This document shows, piece by piece, positions 1 through 10,194 of a stretch of DNA of 64,000 nt. The notes below the pieces were generated by a model that was not told where the DNA came from, did no database searches, and saw only the letters and a program-made list of their open reading frames with translations. The stretch comes from Fodinibius salicampi (lineage in GTDB: Bacteria; Bacteroidota; Rhodothermia; Balneolales; Balneolaceae): NCBI RefSeq assembly GCF_039545095.1, contig NZ_BAABRS010000001.1, forward strand, positions 496,001 through 560,000, given 5' to 3'. How positions within the stretch are numbered: the first letter of the stretch is position 1; every line of letters starts with the position of its first letter. Position numbers and translations under genes: made by a program.

Positions 1-66
1 AGCTTTGGCTATTTTCTTTACTAAATTTTTGTCATAAACTAATAAATACTACCGGGATTTTAACTG

Positions 67-2079
67 ATGAGTCAAACTACTACCAGTTCTTTGGATGAAC
101 TTTGCGTCAATACAATAAGAACCCTTTCAATGGATGCCGTACAGGCGGCTGAGTCTGGCCATCCGGGTATGCCTATGGGAATGGCCGACGCTGCTTATGT
201 GCTATGGACAAAATTTCTAAAACATGATCCGGCCCACCCCGATTGGTATAATCGCGACCGTTTTGTTCTTTCAGCGGGTCATGGGTCAATGCTGCTTTAT
301 AGCCTGCTTCATCTTACCGGATATGATGTGCCCTTGGAAGAGTTAAAAAACTTTCGCCAGTGGGGAAGCATAACCCCTGGTCATCCAGAAGTACATCTTA
401 CTCCAGGTGTTGAAACAACTACTGGTCCGCTGGGACAAGGATTTGGTACGGGAGTAGGTATGGCCATGGCTGAAGCTCATTTAGCAGCGAAGTTTAATAA
501 AGAGGGATATGACATAACTAATCATTTCACCTATGGTATTGTTAGTGATGGTGACTTGATGGAAGGTGTATCGCAAGAAGCAGCTTCCATGGCCGGGCAC
601 ATGAAGTTGGGCAAACTGATCTACCTTTATGATGATAATGAGATCTCTATCGATGGGAGTACGGATTTGGCTTTTACCGAAGATGTTGAAAAACGCTTTA
701 AAGCAAACAAGTGGCATACTATCAAGATTGATGGCCATGATCATGCTGCTGTAGAAGAAGCCATAAAGGAAGCTCAATCGGTTACTGATAAGCCCTCCTT
801 AATTTGTTGCAGAACTCATATTGGATTTGGTAGTCCGAATAAGCAAGATAAGTCAGCCGCACACGGAGCACCGCTTGGTGAGGAGGAAATAGTAAAGACC
901 AAGGAAAATTTGGGATGGGAGAACAAGGAAAAATTCCATGTACCTGAAGATGCATTGAATCATTTTCGGAAGGCAAAAGAGCAGGGAGCCAAAGCATATA
1001 AGGAGTGGACGGATAGCTTTGCAGAATTTGAAAAAGTGCATAGCGAAGAAGCTAAAGCCTTTAAATTAGCTGTTGAACGTCAACTGCCTGATGATTTTGA
1101 AAGTTTTTTACCTGTTTTTGAACCGGACGAGAAGGGAGTGGCTACGCGTAAAGCCTCGGGTACTGTGATTCAATCTTTGGCCGCCAATATTCCACAGCTC
1201 ATCGGAGGTTCAGCAGATCTGACAGGAAGTACCAAAACCTGGATGGATGATTTTGGTATTTTTGATTCTTCAAATTACGGAGGCAAAAATATTCACTTTG
1301 GTGTTCGTGAACATGCAATGGGAGCCGCTGTAAATGGAATGGCGCTTCATAAAGGGGTTATACCTTTTGGCGCCACATTCTTAATTTTCTCTGATTATTG
1401 CCGACCTGCTCTACGAATAGCCGCCCTGTCTCATATTCCTTCCATAGTTGTTTTTACCCATGACAGTATTGGGCTCGGCGAAGATGGCCCTACCCATCAG
1501 CCTATTGAGCATTTGGCGTCTTTGCGTGCTATGCCTAATGCACTGATACTACGTCCCGCTGATGCTAATGAAGTAGCCTGGGCCTGGAAGGCTGCACTGG
1601 AGCATACCGATGGTCCTTCCTTGCTGGCATTAACCAGACAAAGTCTGCCGATATTTGAACGTACGGATGCTAATTCCGCCCAAAATACTACTAAGGGAGC
1701 GTACATCCTGGCTGATTCCGAAAAAGATCAGCCGGATGTGATCCTGATGGGCAGTGGCTCTGAAGTTCAAATTGCGATGGAAGCCAAATCCCTGCTTAAT
1801 GAAGAAGGCATTGACGCACGGGTAGTAAGTATGCCATCCTGGGAGCTTTTCCGTAAGCAGGAAGATGCTTATAAACAAAAAGTGCTGCCGAAGGAGGTAA
1901 CCGCCCGTGTTTCTGTAGAAGCAGCTGCTACTTTTGGCTGGCAGGAATGGGTTGGACATGAAGGTACTGCCCTCGGCATTAATCATTTTGGAGCTTCTGC
2001 ACCGTATAAGAAGATCTTTGAGGAGTTTGGGCTTACACCAGAGCGAATGGCGGAGGAAGCACAAAAACTTATCTCTTAA
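67..2079 (+). CDS. tkt: Transketolase
   Basis: Transketolase (670 aa, the usual length) moves two-carbon ketol units between sugar phosphates in the cytosolic non-oxidative pentose phosphate pathway, using thiamine diphosphate (ThDP) and a divalent metal. Visible signatures are GHGSML at residues 71-76, the ThDP/metal segment SDGDLMEG at about 160-167 with the partner Asn at 191, DLTGST and the GVREHAMG pyrimidine-domain motif, and the transketolase signature [15 protein letters not shown] around residue 470. The usual GDG of the ThDP motif is SDG here. The three-domain order (PP, Pyr, C-terminal) is intact. It appears to be transcribed alone: a hairpin terminator follows and the next gene is convergent. 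The 66 bases before the start hold no other gene. Confidence 0.97.
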   Translation: MSQTTTSSLDELCVNTIRTLSMDAVQAAESGHPGMPMGMADAAYVLWTKFLKHDPAHPDWYNRDRFVLSAGHGSMLLYSLLHLTGYDVPLEELKNFRQWGSITPGHPEVHLTPGVETTTGPLGQGFGTGVGMAMAEAHLAAKFNKEGYDITNHFTYGIVSDGDLMEGVSQEAASMAGHMKLGKLIYLYDDNEISIDGSTDLAFTEDVEKRFKANKWHTIKIDGHDHAAVEEAIKEAQSVTDKPSLICCRTHIGFGSPNKQDKSAAHGAPLGEEEIVKTKENLGWENKEKFHVPEDALNHFRKAKEQGAKAYKEWTDSFAEFEKVHSEEAKAFKLAVERQLPDDFESFLPVFEPDEKGVATRKASGTVIQSLAANIPQLIGGSADLTGSTKTWMDDFGIFDSSNYGGKNIHFGVREHAMGAAVNGMALHKGVIPFGATFLIFSDYCRPALRIAALSHIPSIVVFTHDSIGLGEDGPTHQPIEHLASLRAMPNALILRPADANEVAWAWKAALEHTDGPSLLALTRQSLPIFERTDANSAQNTTKGAYILADSEKDQPDVILMGSGSEVQIAMEAKSLLNEEGIDARVVSMPSWELFRKQEDAYKQKVLPKEVTARVSVEAAATFGWQEWVGHEGTALGINHFGASAPYKKIFEEFGLTPERMAEEAQKLIS

Positions 2080-2115
2080 GTTTTAAAAGATAGAACTGAG
2101 TAAATAAAAAGAGAA

Positions 2116-2147
2116 GGGTGGACAGTTTTGGACTGTTCACCCTTTTT
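2116..2147. terminator. Bidirectional intrinsic terminator between tkt and the phosphatase gene
   Basis: An 11-bp stem (arms 2116-2126 and 2132-2142, one G-U pair) with a 5-base loop is followed by a T-run. An A-rich stretch precedes it, so it can also stop minus-strand transcription from the convergent phosphatase gene. Confidence 0.85.
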
Positions 2148-2216
2148 GATTTGGAAAGAGAGTGGATTGATTTGTTATAAAATCCCATCCACTTTGTACA
2201 TTTAGAGTATGTGATA

Positions 2217-3359
2217 TTAGTTCGAGTGATGCACACAGGTGAATGTAATATCATCGGCGGGTTTTTCAGAACCAATAAAGTTTTCCAATGACGACTGTAT
2301 CTTTTGGACAATAGATTTGGCATGTAATGATCCATAGATGTTCATAATGGCATCGAGTCGTTCTTCCCCGAATTCTTCCCCATTATCATTTCGGGCTTCT
2401 GTAAGCCCATCTGTGTAGAAAAGTACACTATCACCGGCTACAAACTGGAATTTCTTTTCCTGGAGGTGTGCTTTCAGATGATTGGTTGAAGTCATGCCGA
2501 GAGCAAATCCATCTGAACGGAGGTCAAAAGTAGCATCTTGTTTTTTGCTAAATAAAATAGGAGCATTGTGTCCGGCCCGGGCAAAAGTGAAGTGTTGGCT
2601 GTCTTTGGGAAAGAATGCGGCACAAGCGGTAACAAAGGTTTTATCCTTAATATCTGACTTTACATAATTATTTAATTCTAAAAATAATTCTTTTGGTGAA
2701 GGATTATCTTTTTCGATAATAAGGTGGACCAGCGCTTGCATGCGCACCATATACAGTGCAGCGGATAAGCCTTTTCCTGAAACATCCGCAATAATCATAT
2801 ATGTTCCTTCATTGGTCTTGATAACATCTACGTAATCTCCGCCTACTTCTTTTGCAGTATTGGCAAATGAAAAAATCTCCAGATTTTCTGACTTATAAGC
2901 TGTAGCAGGTAATAAGCCAAGTTGTATTTCCCTTGCAAGATCGATCTCGCGCTTGACATCTGATTTTTCCAAAAGCTCAACCAAGAGCAGCATCAGCATT
3001 GAACTAAAGGCAAAGGGAAGTAAAATCTCATGAAATAAGACGAAATTTATAATTCCAAAGAAACTGGATAAATAATATATCAGGAATGCAATGATTGAGA
3101 GTCCGAATAAAAGACGTCGGGTAGGATTTAAACGCTGGGTGAGGGCAGAAAATAGTTTTAAGAACTTAAGATGTGCCGGAATCTCTTTTTTTTCGAATTG
3201 AGAATCCTGCTGGATGGCTTCTTCATATAGCTGTTTAAGCCGATCGGTATCTTTATAAAATTCTTTGCCGATACGTTCCGGGGTCATGCCGGAAACATAT
3301 TCTTTATAAACCGATTTAGTATTTTGAAATGCTGTCTGTGCTTCGTTTTTTAAGCCCAT
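2217..3359 (-). CDS. Membrane-anchored PP2C (SpoIIE/RsbU-type) serine phosphatase
   Basis: This 380-aa protein has a soluble N-terminal segment, two or so hydrophobic helices at about residues 83-130, a short linker (REIDLAREIQLGLLP, typical just before RsbU-like domains) and a C-terminal SpoIIE/PP2C domain. Metal-binding residues are visible in GGDYVD (173-178), ADVSGKG (191-197) and the late ADDITF motif near 367-372. Members usually dephosphorylate anti-sigma-factor antagonists or related partner-switch proteins. No kinase or STAS partner lies next to it, so the target cannot be told from context. No PAS, GAF or receiver domain is evident, so the input would come from the membrane region or the N-terminal helix. 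Confidence 0.9.
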   Translation of the reverse strand: MGLKNEAQTAFQNTKSVYKEYVSGMTPERIGKEFYKDTDRLKQLYEEAIQQDSQFEKKEIPAHLKFLKLFSALTQRLNPTRRLLFGLSIIAFLIYYLSSFFGIINFVLFHEILLPFAFSSMLMLLLVELLEKSDVKREIDLAREIQLGLLPATAYKSENLEIFSFANTAKEVGGDYVDVIKTNEGTYMIIADVSGKGLSAALYMVRMQALVHLIIEKDNPSPKELFLELNNYVKSDIKDKTFVTACAAFFPKDSQHFTFARAGHNAPILFSKKQDATFDLRSDGFALGMTSTNHLKAHLQEKKFQFVAGDSVLFYTDGLTEARNDNGEEFGEERLDAIMNIYGSLHAKSIVQKIQSSLENFIGSEKPADDITFTCVHHSN

Positions 3360-3497
3360 ATAAATCTTTTATTAATCATCTGTGACAAATACTTATTCGT
3401 AATAGAATAGAAAAAGTTTTACTTTTTTATTATTGAACGGAAGGTATACATAGTCCGTGAATTATATTAGAAACTTAAATTAATGACAAAATAAAGA

Positions 3498-6266
3498 ATG
3501 TCTAAAAGTGTTCTGTTTTTACTGGATGGTATGGCCTTGGCTTATCGTTCACATTACGCATTTATTAGCAGTAATTTAAAGAATTCCGAGGGCATCCCTA
3601 CCGGGCCTATTTTGGGGTTTGCCAATACGCTCGAAAAATTATTAGAAGAACATGAACCCTCCCATATAGCGGTTGCCTGGGATACCAACGTCCCCACTTT
3701 CCGTCACGAAATGGATGAAGATTATAAAGCAAACCGTCCTCCTCAACCTGAAGAGCTTAAAATAGGAATTCCCCTTATTAAGGAGATGATTGAAGGATAT
3801 GGCATCCAAAATGTTGAACAGGATCGATATGAGGCCGATGATCTTATTGGGACTATTGCCAGTGATGCTAATGCGGAAGACGTTGATGTGTATATGGTTA
3901 CACCGGATAAGGATTTTATGCAGCTGGTACATGACCATATAATGATGTATAAGCCTGATAATCAGAATGGGGGGTTTAATCTTATAGACCGAGAGGGAGT
4001 GAAGGACTATTTTGGGGTATATCCGGAGAAGGTGATCGATGTGCTGGCTATTTTGGGGGATACATCCGATAATATTCCCGGCGTGAAAGGCATTGGCAAG
4101 AAAGGAGCACCTAAACTCATTAACAAATACGGCACGCTGGAAGCAGCCATTGAGGATGCGCCCAATATGTCTTCAAAGCGGCATCGCGAAGGCCTGCAGG
4201 AATACGAAGAAGAAGCCCTCCATGCCAAGGAAATGGTAACGATTAAGACTGATGTGCCGGATACCGTAAAATGGGAAGAGCTTAACTGGGAAGGAGCAAA
4301 TGAGGAGGAACTGGGTCGGTTTTTTAAACGAATGGAATTTCGTACGCTGACGCAGAAATACCTGGGAGAAGAGATAACCCGATCTTCTCGTGAAAAGTCG
4401 AATAAAAATCAGACTGATCTTTTTGGCAGCAATGAGAAGGAGGAAGAAGAGAGTGAGTTAGAGTCTTTTGAGGAGGATATTGTCAATTATGAGCTGATTA
4501 ATGAAACGGAGCATCTCGAAAGTCTGGTTACTAAATTACAGGGCGATACGCTCTGTTTTGATACCGAAACTGACGGGGTTGACCCCATGGAAAATAAGCT
4601 GGCGGGTATTTCTCTTTCAACCACGGCCGGGGTAGCCTACTACGTGCCGGTAAATGTGGAAAATGGGATTCCCCAGACAAAAGCTATTACCATCCTGGAG
4701 CCGTTATTTACGGATGAATCAACGTTAAAAATAGCCCATAATTACAAATTTGACTTTATGATGCTCTATCGGGCCGGGGTGGAGGTTTCGGGACCGGCTT
4801 TTGATACGATGATTGCCGCCTATTTGATTGATGCCGACCAGAAGCTAAAGATGGATGCCCTGGCTGAGAAGTATTTGAATTATGAGACTATTCCTATTAC
4901 CGAGTTAATCGGTTCGGGACGTAAGCAAAAGACGATGGATGAGATTCCTGCTGAGGAAATCAGAGTGTATGCTTGCGAAGATGCGGATATTACGCTCCGT
5001 CTATATGAGATACTCGGCGATATCCTGGAAGAAGATGAACTCTCAGAAATAGCGGAAACCCTTGAATTTCCGTTGATGGAAGTACTGGCGAAGATGGAAA
5101 TGGAGGGCGTCTTGGTGGACCGGGAGATGCTGGGAGCGTTTTCTAAAACGCTCCATGACGATCTGCTTGCCCTGGAACAGAAGATTTATGACAAGGCAGG
5201 TACAGAATTTAATATTAACTCCCCGAAACAACTGGGAGAGGTATTATTTGATAGAATGGGTTTGCCCGCCGGAAAGAAAACAAAAACAGGCCAGTATTCA
5301 ACGGCGGAATCGGTACTGAAAAAGCTGGCAGCAGAGTATGAGATGCCGGATCTTATTCTGGAATATCGTGCGCTCAGCAAGCTAAAATCTACGTATGTGG
5401 ATGCTTTACCCAAGCTTATCAATGAAGAGACAGGACGCATCCATACGGACTTTAACCAAAGTATTGCTGCTACTGGTCGACTTTCTTCCTCAAACCCAAA
5501 CCTTCAGAATATTCCCATTCGCACCGAACGGGGACGGGAGATCAGGAAAGCCTTTATTGCCGAGGAGGGTCACCAGTTGCTTTCAGCTGACTATTCCCAA
5601 GTAGAGCTGCGGGTTATCGCCTCTATAGCTGAGGATGAAAATATGATTCAGGCCTTTCAGGACGGGGAAGATATTCACTCCCGCACGGCCAAAGAGATTT
5701 TTGACCTGGACTCCCTTGATGAGGTAACTCCAAATCACCGCCGTAAGGCGAAGGAAGTCAATTTCGGCATTCCCTATGGCGTTAGTGCTTATGGACTCGC
5801 TAACCGGCTTGGAATAAGTAACAACGAAGGTAAGGATATGATTGACCAGTATTTTGACCGTTTTCCGGGTATTCTGGATTATATTAATGAAACGAAGGCC
5901 TTTGCCAAAGAAAATGGCTATGTAAAAACATTATTGGGCCGCCGCCGCTATATCCCACAGATAAATTCCGGAAACTGGAATGTACGATCTTTTGCCGAGC
6001 GTACAGCTATAAATATGCCTATTCAGGGGACGGCTGCGGATATCATCAAGCTGGCAATGATTAATATTCAGGAATATATCGAAGAAGAGCAGCTAGGCAC
6101 CCGAATGCTGTTGCAGGTACATGATGAATTGATTTTCTCGGTTCCCGATGAAGAAGCGGATGAAGTCCCGGAAAAACTTAAGGAACTGATGGAAACCGCT
6201 TTTGAGCTTTCCGTCCCTCTGGATGTAGAGATGGGCCTGGCCAATAACTGGCTGGAAGCCCATTAG
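3498..6266 (+). CDS. polA: DNA polymerase I
   Basis: DNA polymerase I (922 aa) processes Okazaki fragments and fills repair gaps. The 5'-nuclease domain (about 1-300) keeps acidic motifs such as EADDLIG, TPDKDF and GDTSDNIPG. The 3'-5' exonuclease domain (about 345-520) keeps FDTETDG (Exo I), AHNYKFDF (Exo II) and YACEDAD (Exo III), so proofreading is probably active, unlike in several Gram-positive or Thermus homologues. The polymerase domain carries motif A (SADYSQVELR), motif B (KAKEVNFGIPYG, with the Phe that discriminates against dideoxynucleotides) and motif C (QVHDEL). An acidic Glu/Asp-rich linker sits near residue 310-330. It appears monocistronic, followed by a hairpin repeat region. 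Confidence 0.98.
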   Translation: MSKSVLFLLDGMALAYRSHYAFISSNLKNSEGIPTGPILGFANTLEKLLEEHEPSHIAVAWDTNVPTFRHEMDEDYKANRPPQPEELKIGIPLIKEMIEGYGIQNVEQDRYEADDLIGTIASDANAEDVDVYMVTPDKDFMQLVHDHIMMYKPDNQNGGFNLIDREGVKDYFGVYPEKVIDVLAILGDTSDNIPGVKGIGKKGAPKLINKYGTLEAAIEDAPNMSSKRHREGLQEYEEEALHAKEMVTIKTDVPDTVKWEELNWEGANEEELGRFFKRMEFRTLTQKYLGEEITRSSREKSNKNQTDLFGSNEKEEEESELESFEEDIVNYELINETEHLESLVTKLQGDTLCFDTETDGVDPMENKLAGISLSTTAGVAYYVPVNVENGIPQTKAITILEPLFTDESTLKIAHNYKFDFMMLYRAGVEVSGPAFDTMIAAYLIDADQKLKMDALAEKYLNYETIPITELIGSGRKQKTMDEIPAEEIRVYACEDADITLRLYEILGDILEEDELSEIAETLEFPLMEVLAKMEMEGVLVDREMLGAFSKTLHDDLLALEQKIYDKAGTEFNINSPKQLGEVLFDRMGLPAGKKTKTGQYSTAESVLKKLAAEYEMPDLILEYRALSKLKSTYVDALPKLINEETGRIHTDFNQSIAATGRLSSSNPNLQNIPIRTERGREIRKAFIAEEGHQLLSADYSQVELRVIASIAEDENMIQAFQDGEDIHSRTAKEIFDLDSLDEVTPNHRRKAKEVNFGIPYGVSAYGLANRLGISNNEGKDMIDQYFDRFPGILDYINETKAFAKENGYVKTLLGRRRYIPQINSGNWNVRSFAERTAINMPIQGTAADIIKLAMINIQEYIEEEQLGTRMLLQVHDELIFSVPDEEADEVPEKLKELMETAFELSVPLDVEMGLANNWLEAH

Positions 6267-6340
6267 ATGTGCCCATCCAACAGAGCATAGATCAAAGAGA
6301 CTGTATGTATGTCAGAGCCGAGATATATCCTATGTGAGGG

Positions 6341-6407
6341 CTACGACATGACCCTGTCGTGGTCGTGATACATCCTGTGCTAAGGCTACGACATATTCCT
6401 GTCGTAG
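6341..6407. repeat. Two tandem REP-like hairpins downstream of polA
   Basis: Two copies of an about 45-bp unit each contain a palindrome with 8-base arms and a 6-base loop. The first is 6341-6362 (arm CTACGACA, one G-T pair) and the second 6386-6407 (arms CTACGACA and TGTCGTAG, perfect). A similar lead (atcct-tgtg-agg type) precedes each copy. No T-run follows, so this looks more like a REP-type element than a terminator. The rest of 6267-6539 shows no gene. Confidence 0.65.
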
Positions 6408-6539
6408 GTGGGGGATCTCCTCAGCGTAGGGCAGGCAGTAGTATCCCCATTTGATATTACTCAACTCTTTCTTGTACATAGCACTGAGTGAGAATAATAT
6501 CAGAGGCTGTCAACACTGGGCTGTTTCAGCACCAATGCT

Positions 6540-7169
6540 TCACTCTTCCTCCAGTTTAAAGCGTGGCAGGTGCAGTCCCCATTGAATGGCTGCCAGCCGG
6601 AGCCCAATAACGACAATCATAGCCGTCATAATGTTAACAGATGAGGGCAGGGCAGTGAGCTGCAACAAAAGGTAAACAGTAGCACCGGCCAGGGCAGCGG
6701 TAGCATAGATATCGCGCTGTAGAATCATTGGGATTTTGTTTGTTAGCACATCACGTATCAGTCCGCCGACGGTGCCAGTGATAGCGGCCATAATGACAAT
6801 AATAACTTCATTGGAAACAACTTCCTGGGTGATCTGGGCTCCCGTAATGGTAAACACGGCCAATCCGAGAGCATCCGCCAGAAGCAGTGCTTTTTGGGGC
6901 GGCTCCTTATGGCGGGTATACCAGATGGTGAGTAGGGTACCAATGATTATAGCTGTCAGGTATGTGGGATCGGCAATCCAGAAGACGGGATGTCGATTAA
7001 GCAGAAGGTCGCGCGTAGTACCGCCTCCTACAGCGGTTACAACGGCAATGACTACCACGCCCAGCAGGTCGAGACTCTTTCGTCCGGCGGCCAGAGCACC
7101 GGATACGGCAAAAACCACGACGCCGAAGAGGTCCAGCCAGTATAACAGTTCAATCTCTTCCCAGCTCAT
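6540..7169 (-). CDS. TRIC/UPF0126 family membrane channel or transporter
   Basis: This 209-aa integral membrane protein belongs to the UPF0126 family, the bacterial homologues of trimeric intracellular cation channels (also annotated as glycine-transporter domains, as in YicG). It shows the internal duplication of the family: two three-helix repeats, each with a glycine-rich kink and an Arg-Asp pair, GGGTTRD at about 48-54 and GTVGGLIRD at about 134-142. About seven hydrophobic segments are present. It starts 9 bases after the DUF6588 gene and is probably co-transcribed with it. The physiological substrate cannot be read from the sequence. Confidence 0.92.
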   Translation of the reverse strand: MSWEEIELLYWLDLFGVVVFAVSGALAAGRKSLDLLGVVVIAVVTAVGGGTTRDLLLNRHPVFWIADPTYLTAIIIGTLLTIWYTRHKEPPQKALLLADALGLAVFTITGAQITQEVVSNEVIIVIMAAITGTVGGLIRDVLTNKIPMILQRDIYATAALAGATVYLLLQLTALPSSVNIMTAMIVVIGLRLAAIQWGLHLPRFKLEEE

Positions 7170-7178
7170 TTTCCCTTA

Positions 7179-8240
7179 TTATCTGAAGCTAAAGGAAAGT
7201 CCTGCATTTGCCGTTGAATATTTGGAAACGTTAAACTCACCGAAAATATGGAAGAAAGCCATTTTAAAAGTTACACCACCAATCAGGCTAAATGAGTTTT
7301 GGCCATTTTCGGAGTAGCTAAACGGATCTTCAATCACGTCATATCCCTGAATCCCATTGACTTCCATACTTACAGGATACTCCCCCGTTACATCCATATT
7401 AAAAGCCGAGGTTTCATAACCCACGCCTCCGTAAAATGAAATAAAAGGGAGGTCTTTGCCCGCCAGTGCTTTAATGGTGAAGGTATTTATATTGACATTG
7501 CCCTGCTGATTATCAAAATCAGCAGTAGCTGCATCCGGATTTTCAGGATTCGGAATAGCACCGGGTTCAGGTTCCAAATCGAAATTCATATCCAAATTGA
7601 TATTGGTATAGCCAGCAAGCACGGAAAGGTTAACAGGGAGAAGATTACCGCCCGGCAGCCATTGATTGATGCCGTGCTTTAAACCAAATCCGGACATATT
7701 GAAATTGCCGTCGCTACCGATCGATATTTCCGGAACATATCGCACTATTAAATCGGTATCCCTTACAATACCCACTCCCGCCTGGACCATTGGAGCCGGT
7801 ACAAAAGAGTAGCCTGTGCCTTCGGGTAAGTTGAACCGTGCCACTTCATTGCCGTCATCTTCAACAATGACTTCCGGGCCTAATTCGTCATTACCACCCA
7901 CTGTGGGACTAATAGTATTTGAAGGGTCAGCCGGCTTTATCTTTTCGAGGTTAAGATCATTTAAATCAAATGACTGATCGTCTCCCGGAATAAATGAAAG
8001 TGCACCTCGGACCTGAATATCAAATCCTAGGGTACTGTGGGGCTCAGCAGAAGTAGTCCATCCGGAATTGATATCAGCACCCAATCCCGATGGAATAGGT
8101 TTTAGATATGCTCTGGTAACTTTTTCGGCATCTTCGGCTCCGGCTCTCAGCACATCTCCAATATCGCTGAATTGTGCAAGAGTAGTGGATGTTCCAGTTA
8201 AAAATAATACTCCGAATAATAATATTAGTTTCTTTTTCAT
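7179..8240 (-). CDS. DUF6588 family outer-membrane protein
   Basis: This 353-aa protein begins with a clear signal peptide (MKKKLILLFGVLFL...TLAQ, cleavage near residue 22). The N-terminal stretch with DVLRAGAEDAEKVTRAYLKP and the following GLGADINSGW matches the DUF6588 family known in Bacteroidota and relatives. The rest is rich in alternating beta segments (for example GVGIVRDTDLIVRYVPEI), as expected for an outer-membrane barrel or transport-like protein, and it ends in an aromatic-containing strand (AGLSFSFR). The function of the family is unknown. It is the first gene of a pair with the downstream TRIC-like channel. Confidence 0.8.
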   Translation of the reverse strand: MKKKLILLFGVLFLTGTSTTLAQFSDIGDVLRAGAEDAEKVTRAYLKPIPSGLGADINSGWTTSAEPHSTLGFDIQVRGALSFIPGDDQSFDLNDLNLEKIKPADPSNTISPTVGGNDELGPEVIVEDDGNEVARFNLPEGTGYSFVPAPMVQAGVGIVRDTDLIVRYVPEISIGSDGNFNMSGFGLKHGINQWLPGGNLLPVNLSVLAGYTNINLDMNFDLEPEPGAIPNPENPDAATADFDNQQGNVNINTFTIKALAGKDLPFISFYGGVGYETSAFNMDVTGEYPVSMEVNGIQGYDVIEDPFSYSENGQNSFSLIGGVTFKMAFFHIFGEFNVSKYSTANAGLSFSFR

Positions 8241-8432
8241 GGGTTATAATAGCTAGGGGAATTTTAATCCTGAAGGTAAATCATTAAAAATATCTAATAC
8301 TTGGTAATATCAGGATTTTGAGGGAATTTAAAAAAGTAAATTCCTAAGGATAATGGCAGTATTAAAATAGATAGACTTTCTCTGGGAATCGCATTTGGCC
8401 ATCTAGGTGAAGGCAGATAAATTATTGGGCCG

Positions 8433-9362
8433 TTAATCGTTTTCCAGGGAATCTAGGATATTTAGGTAAGAGTCATAGCGATCGGGATGTATATGGCCCT
8501 CTTCAAATGCCTCCATGACGCCACAGCCGGGTTCGTGGCTGTGGGTACAGTTATTGAATTTACATTGCTGTCTGAATTCGAGCATTTCCGGGAAAAACAG
8601 GGAGAGCTCCCATGGTTCGATATTAACCAATCCGAATTCCCGGAGTCCCGGTGTATCTACCAGATAACCGCCTAACTGCAAGGGGAGAAGCTTGGCAAAA
8701 GTAGTGGTATGGACTCCTTTTTCGTTGTAATCGGATACGGCCCCCACCTTGTGGTTAATAGAGGGCTCAATATGATTAAGCAGGCTTGTTTTACCTACAC
8801 CCGAGGGACCAACAAAAACGGAAGTTTTATCCTGGAGATCTTCTTTAAGCCGTTCCAGTGATTCCTCGTCTTTAATGCTGGTAAGCAGAACATTATAGCC
8901 CAGAGAATCATAAAGTTCTGCAAGATTGTCGATATGTGGTTTATCTTTATCCTCAGCCAGATCCATTTTATTTAATATGATACGAGCCGGTATTTGGTAT
9001 GCTTCACAGGTTACCAAAAACCGATCCAAAAATCCCCGCTTGATGTTTGGCTTTTTAATAGACTGTACCACATAAGCACAATCAATATTGGATACCAGAA
9101 TCTGGTTTCCTTCTTTGTGATGCGTTGATTCCCTAATAAGATAATTTTGTCGGTCCTCGATTTCCTCAATACTTCCGGAGCCGTCATCATTTCTTGAGAA
9201 GTGCACATAGTCTCCTACCGCAATGGGGTTGGTAAGCTTGTGATCTTCGAGACGAAAGCGACCAGGAAGGCGACAACTAATGGTTTGACTGTCATCTCCC
9301 TGTGCATAGGCCACTTCATACCATTGGCCGGTTGATTGTACAATGCGTCCTCGGTGTGTCAA
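8433..9362 (-). CDS. rsgA: Ribosome small-subunit-dependent GTPase A
   Basis: RsgA (YjeQ, 309 aa) is a circularly permuted GTPase that checks late 30S subunit maturation. It has an N-terminal OB-fold (about 1-70), then the GTPase motifs in permuted order: G4 NKMD (131-134), G1 GPSGVGKTS (185-193) and G3 DTPG (236-239). The C-terminal zinc-binding motif is complete, with C267, C272, H274 and C280. The length is normal and the ATG start gives the expected beginning of the OB-fold. The 192 bases between it and the DUF6588 gene hold no recognisable gene. Confidence 0.97.
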   Translation of the reverse strand: MTHRGRIVQSTGQWYEVAYAQGDDSQTISCRLPGRFRLEDHKLTNPIAVGDYVHFSRNDDGSGSIEEIEDRQNYLIRESTHHKEGNQILVSNIDCAYVVQSIKKPNIKRGFLDRFLVTCEAYQIPARIILNKMDLAEDKDKPHIDNLAELYDSLGYNVLLTSIKDEESLERLKEDLQDKTSVFVGPSGVGKTSLLNHIEPSINHKVGAVSDYNEKGVHTTTFAKLLPLQLGGYLVDTPGLREFGLVNIEPWELSLFFPEMLEFRQQCKFNNCTHSHEPGCGVMEAFEEGHIHPDRYDSYLNILDSLEND

Positions 9363-9398
9363 AGGCAGTTTGTTTTTTTATTAAGGTTGCTTCAACAT

Positions 9399-9428
9399 AA
9401 AAAAGTCACCCCGATTAATCGAGGTGAC
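9399..9428 (-). terminator. Intrinsic terminator downstream of the PfpI-like gene
   Basis: On the minus strand an 11-bp stem (arms 9428-9418 and 9415-9405, one T-G pair) with a very short loop is followed directly by a T-run. It separates the PfpI-like gene from rsgA. Confidence 0.8.
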
Positions 9429-9457
9429 TAATAAGATTAATTTAAATAATTGAAATA

Positions 9458-10024
9458 TTAATTTGGTGTAAGCTCGGTATGTATTCCTTCTCTATACTCT
9501 TCGATCATTTTATCGATAAAAGCGGGAAGGTCATCGGGGCTTCGGCTTGTGGTCAATCCCTTATCAACAACCACTTCTTCATCTACCCATTTGGCACCTG
9601 CATTCATTAAGTTTGTTTTGATGAATGGATATGAGGTCATTGTCTTACCCTCAATCTCTTTTGTTTCTATCAGCATTTGCGGTCCATGACAGATCGCTGC
9701 GATAGGGATTCCTTTGTGTAGAAACTGAGCTACAAACTCATTGGCTTTTTTATCTTTTCGAAGTTGATCAGGATTCAATACTCCGCCGGGTAACAACAGC
9801 CCATCATAATTGTCTACACTTGCAGCTTCAAGAGAGATGTCGACTTCATAATCATCGCTCCAGTTTCCCTGGTTCCAGGCTTTAATGGAACCTTTCTTTG
9901 GAGAGATAAGATGAGTATGGGCTCCGGCGTGATGTAATGCTTCTCTGGGTTCGGTTAATTCTACTTATTCAAAACCATCTGTGGAAAGAATAGCAATTTG
10001 CTTATCAGCTAGTTCGTAAGCCAT
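9458..10024 (-). pseudogene. PfpI/DJ-1 family protein, interrupted by an in-frame TAA at codon 20
   Basis: Reading from an ATG at 10024 gives a 188-codon PfpI/YhbO-like protein, the normal family length, but codon 20 (9967-9965) is TAA. Before it lies ADKQIAILSTDGFE and after it VELTEPREALHHAGA. The family consensus here is GFEQVELTEP, so a CAA (Gln) to TAA change is the simplest explanation. The rest is in frame, with the nucleophile motif AICHGPQ and the LLPGG turn intact. Family members act as proteases, glyoxalases or protein/DNA deglycases in the cytosol. Only the C-terminal 112 residues could start from a later ATG (9796), which would lack the first half of the fold. Either a recent nonsense mutation or a base-call error is possible. 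Confidence 0.85.
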
Positions 10025-10143
10025 AGTTCAGATAATTTTATTAACAATTCCCAGTTTAGTTTGAACATTGTTAAAATGCTTATACAGCCTTAAAAGTTTC
10101 GTTTGTGCCTTACTAGACTACTATGTCTTAACTACTTATAAAT

Positions 10144-10178
10144 AAAAAAACCGCTTCTCCATCGAGAAGCGGTTTTTA
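10144..10178 (-). terminator. Intrinsic terminator downstream of lon
   Basis: A 10-bp perfect stem (arms 10150-10159 and 10164-10173, loop of 4) is flanked by A-run and T-run on the two sides. It sits just beyond the lon stop codon and can act in both directions. Confidence 0.85.
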
Positions 10179-10194
10179 AAGGGAGCATATTTAT

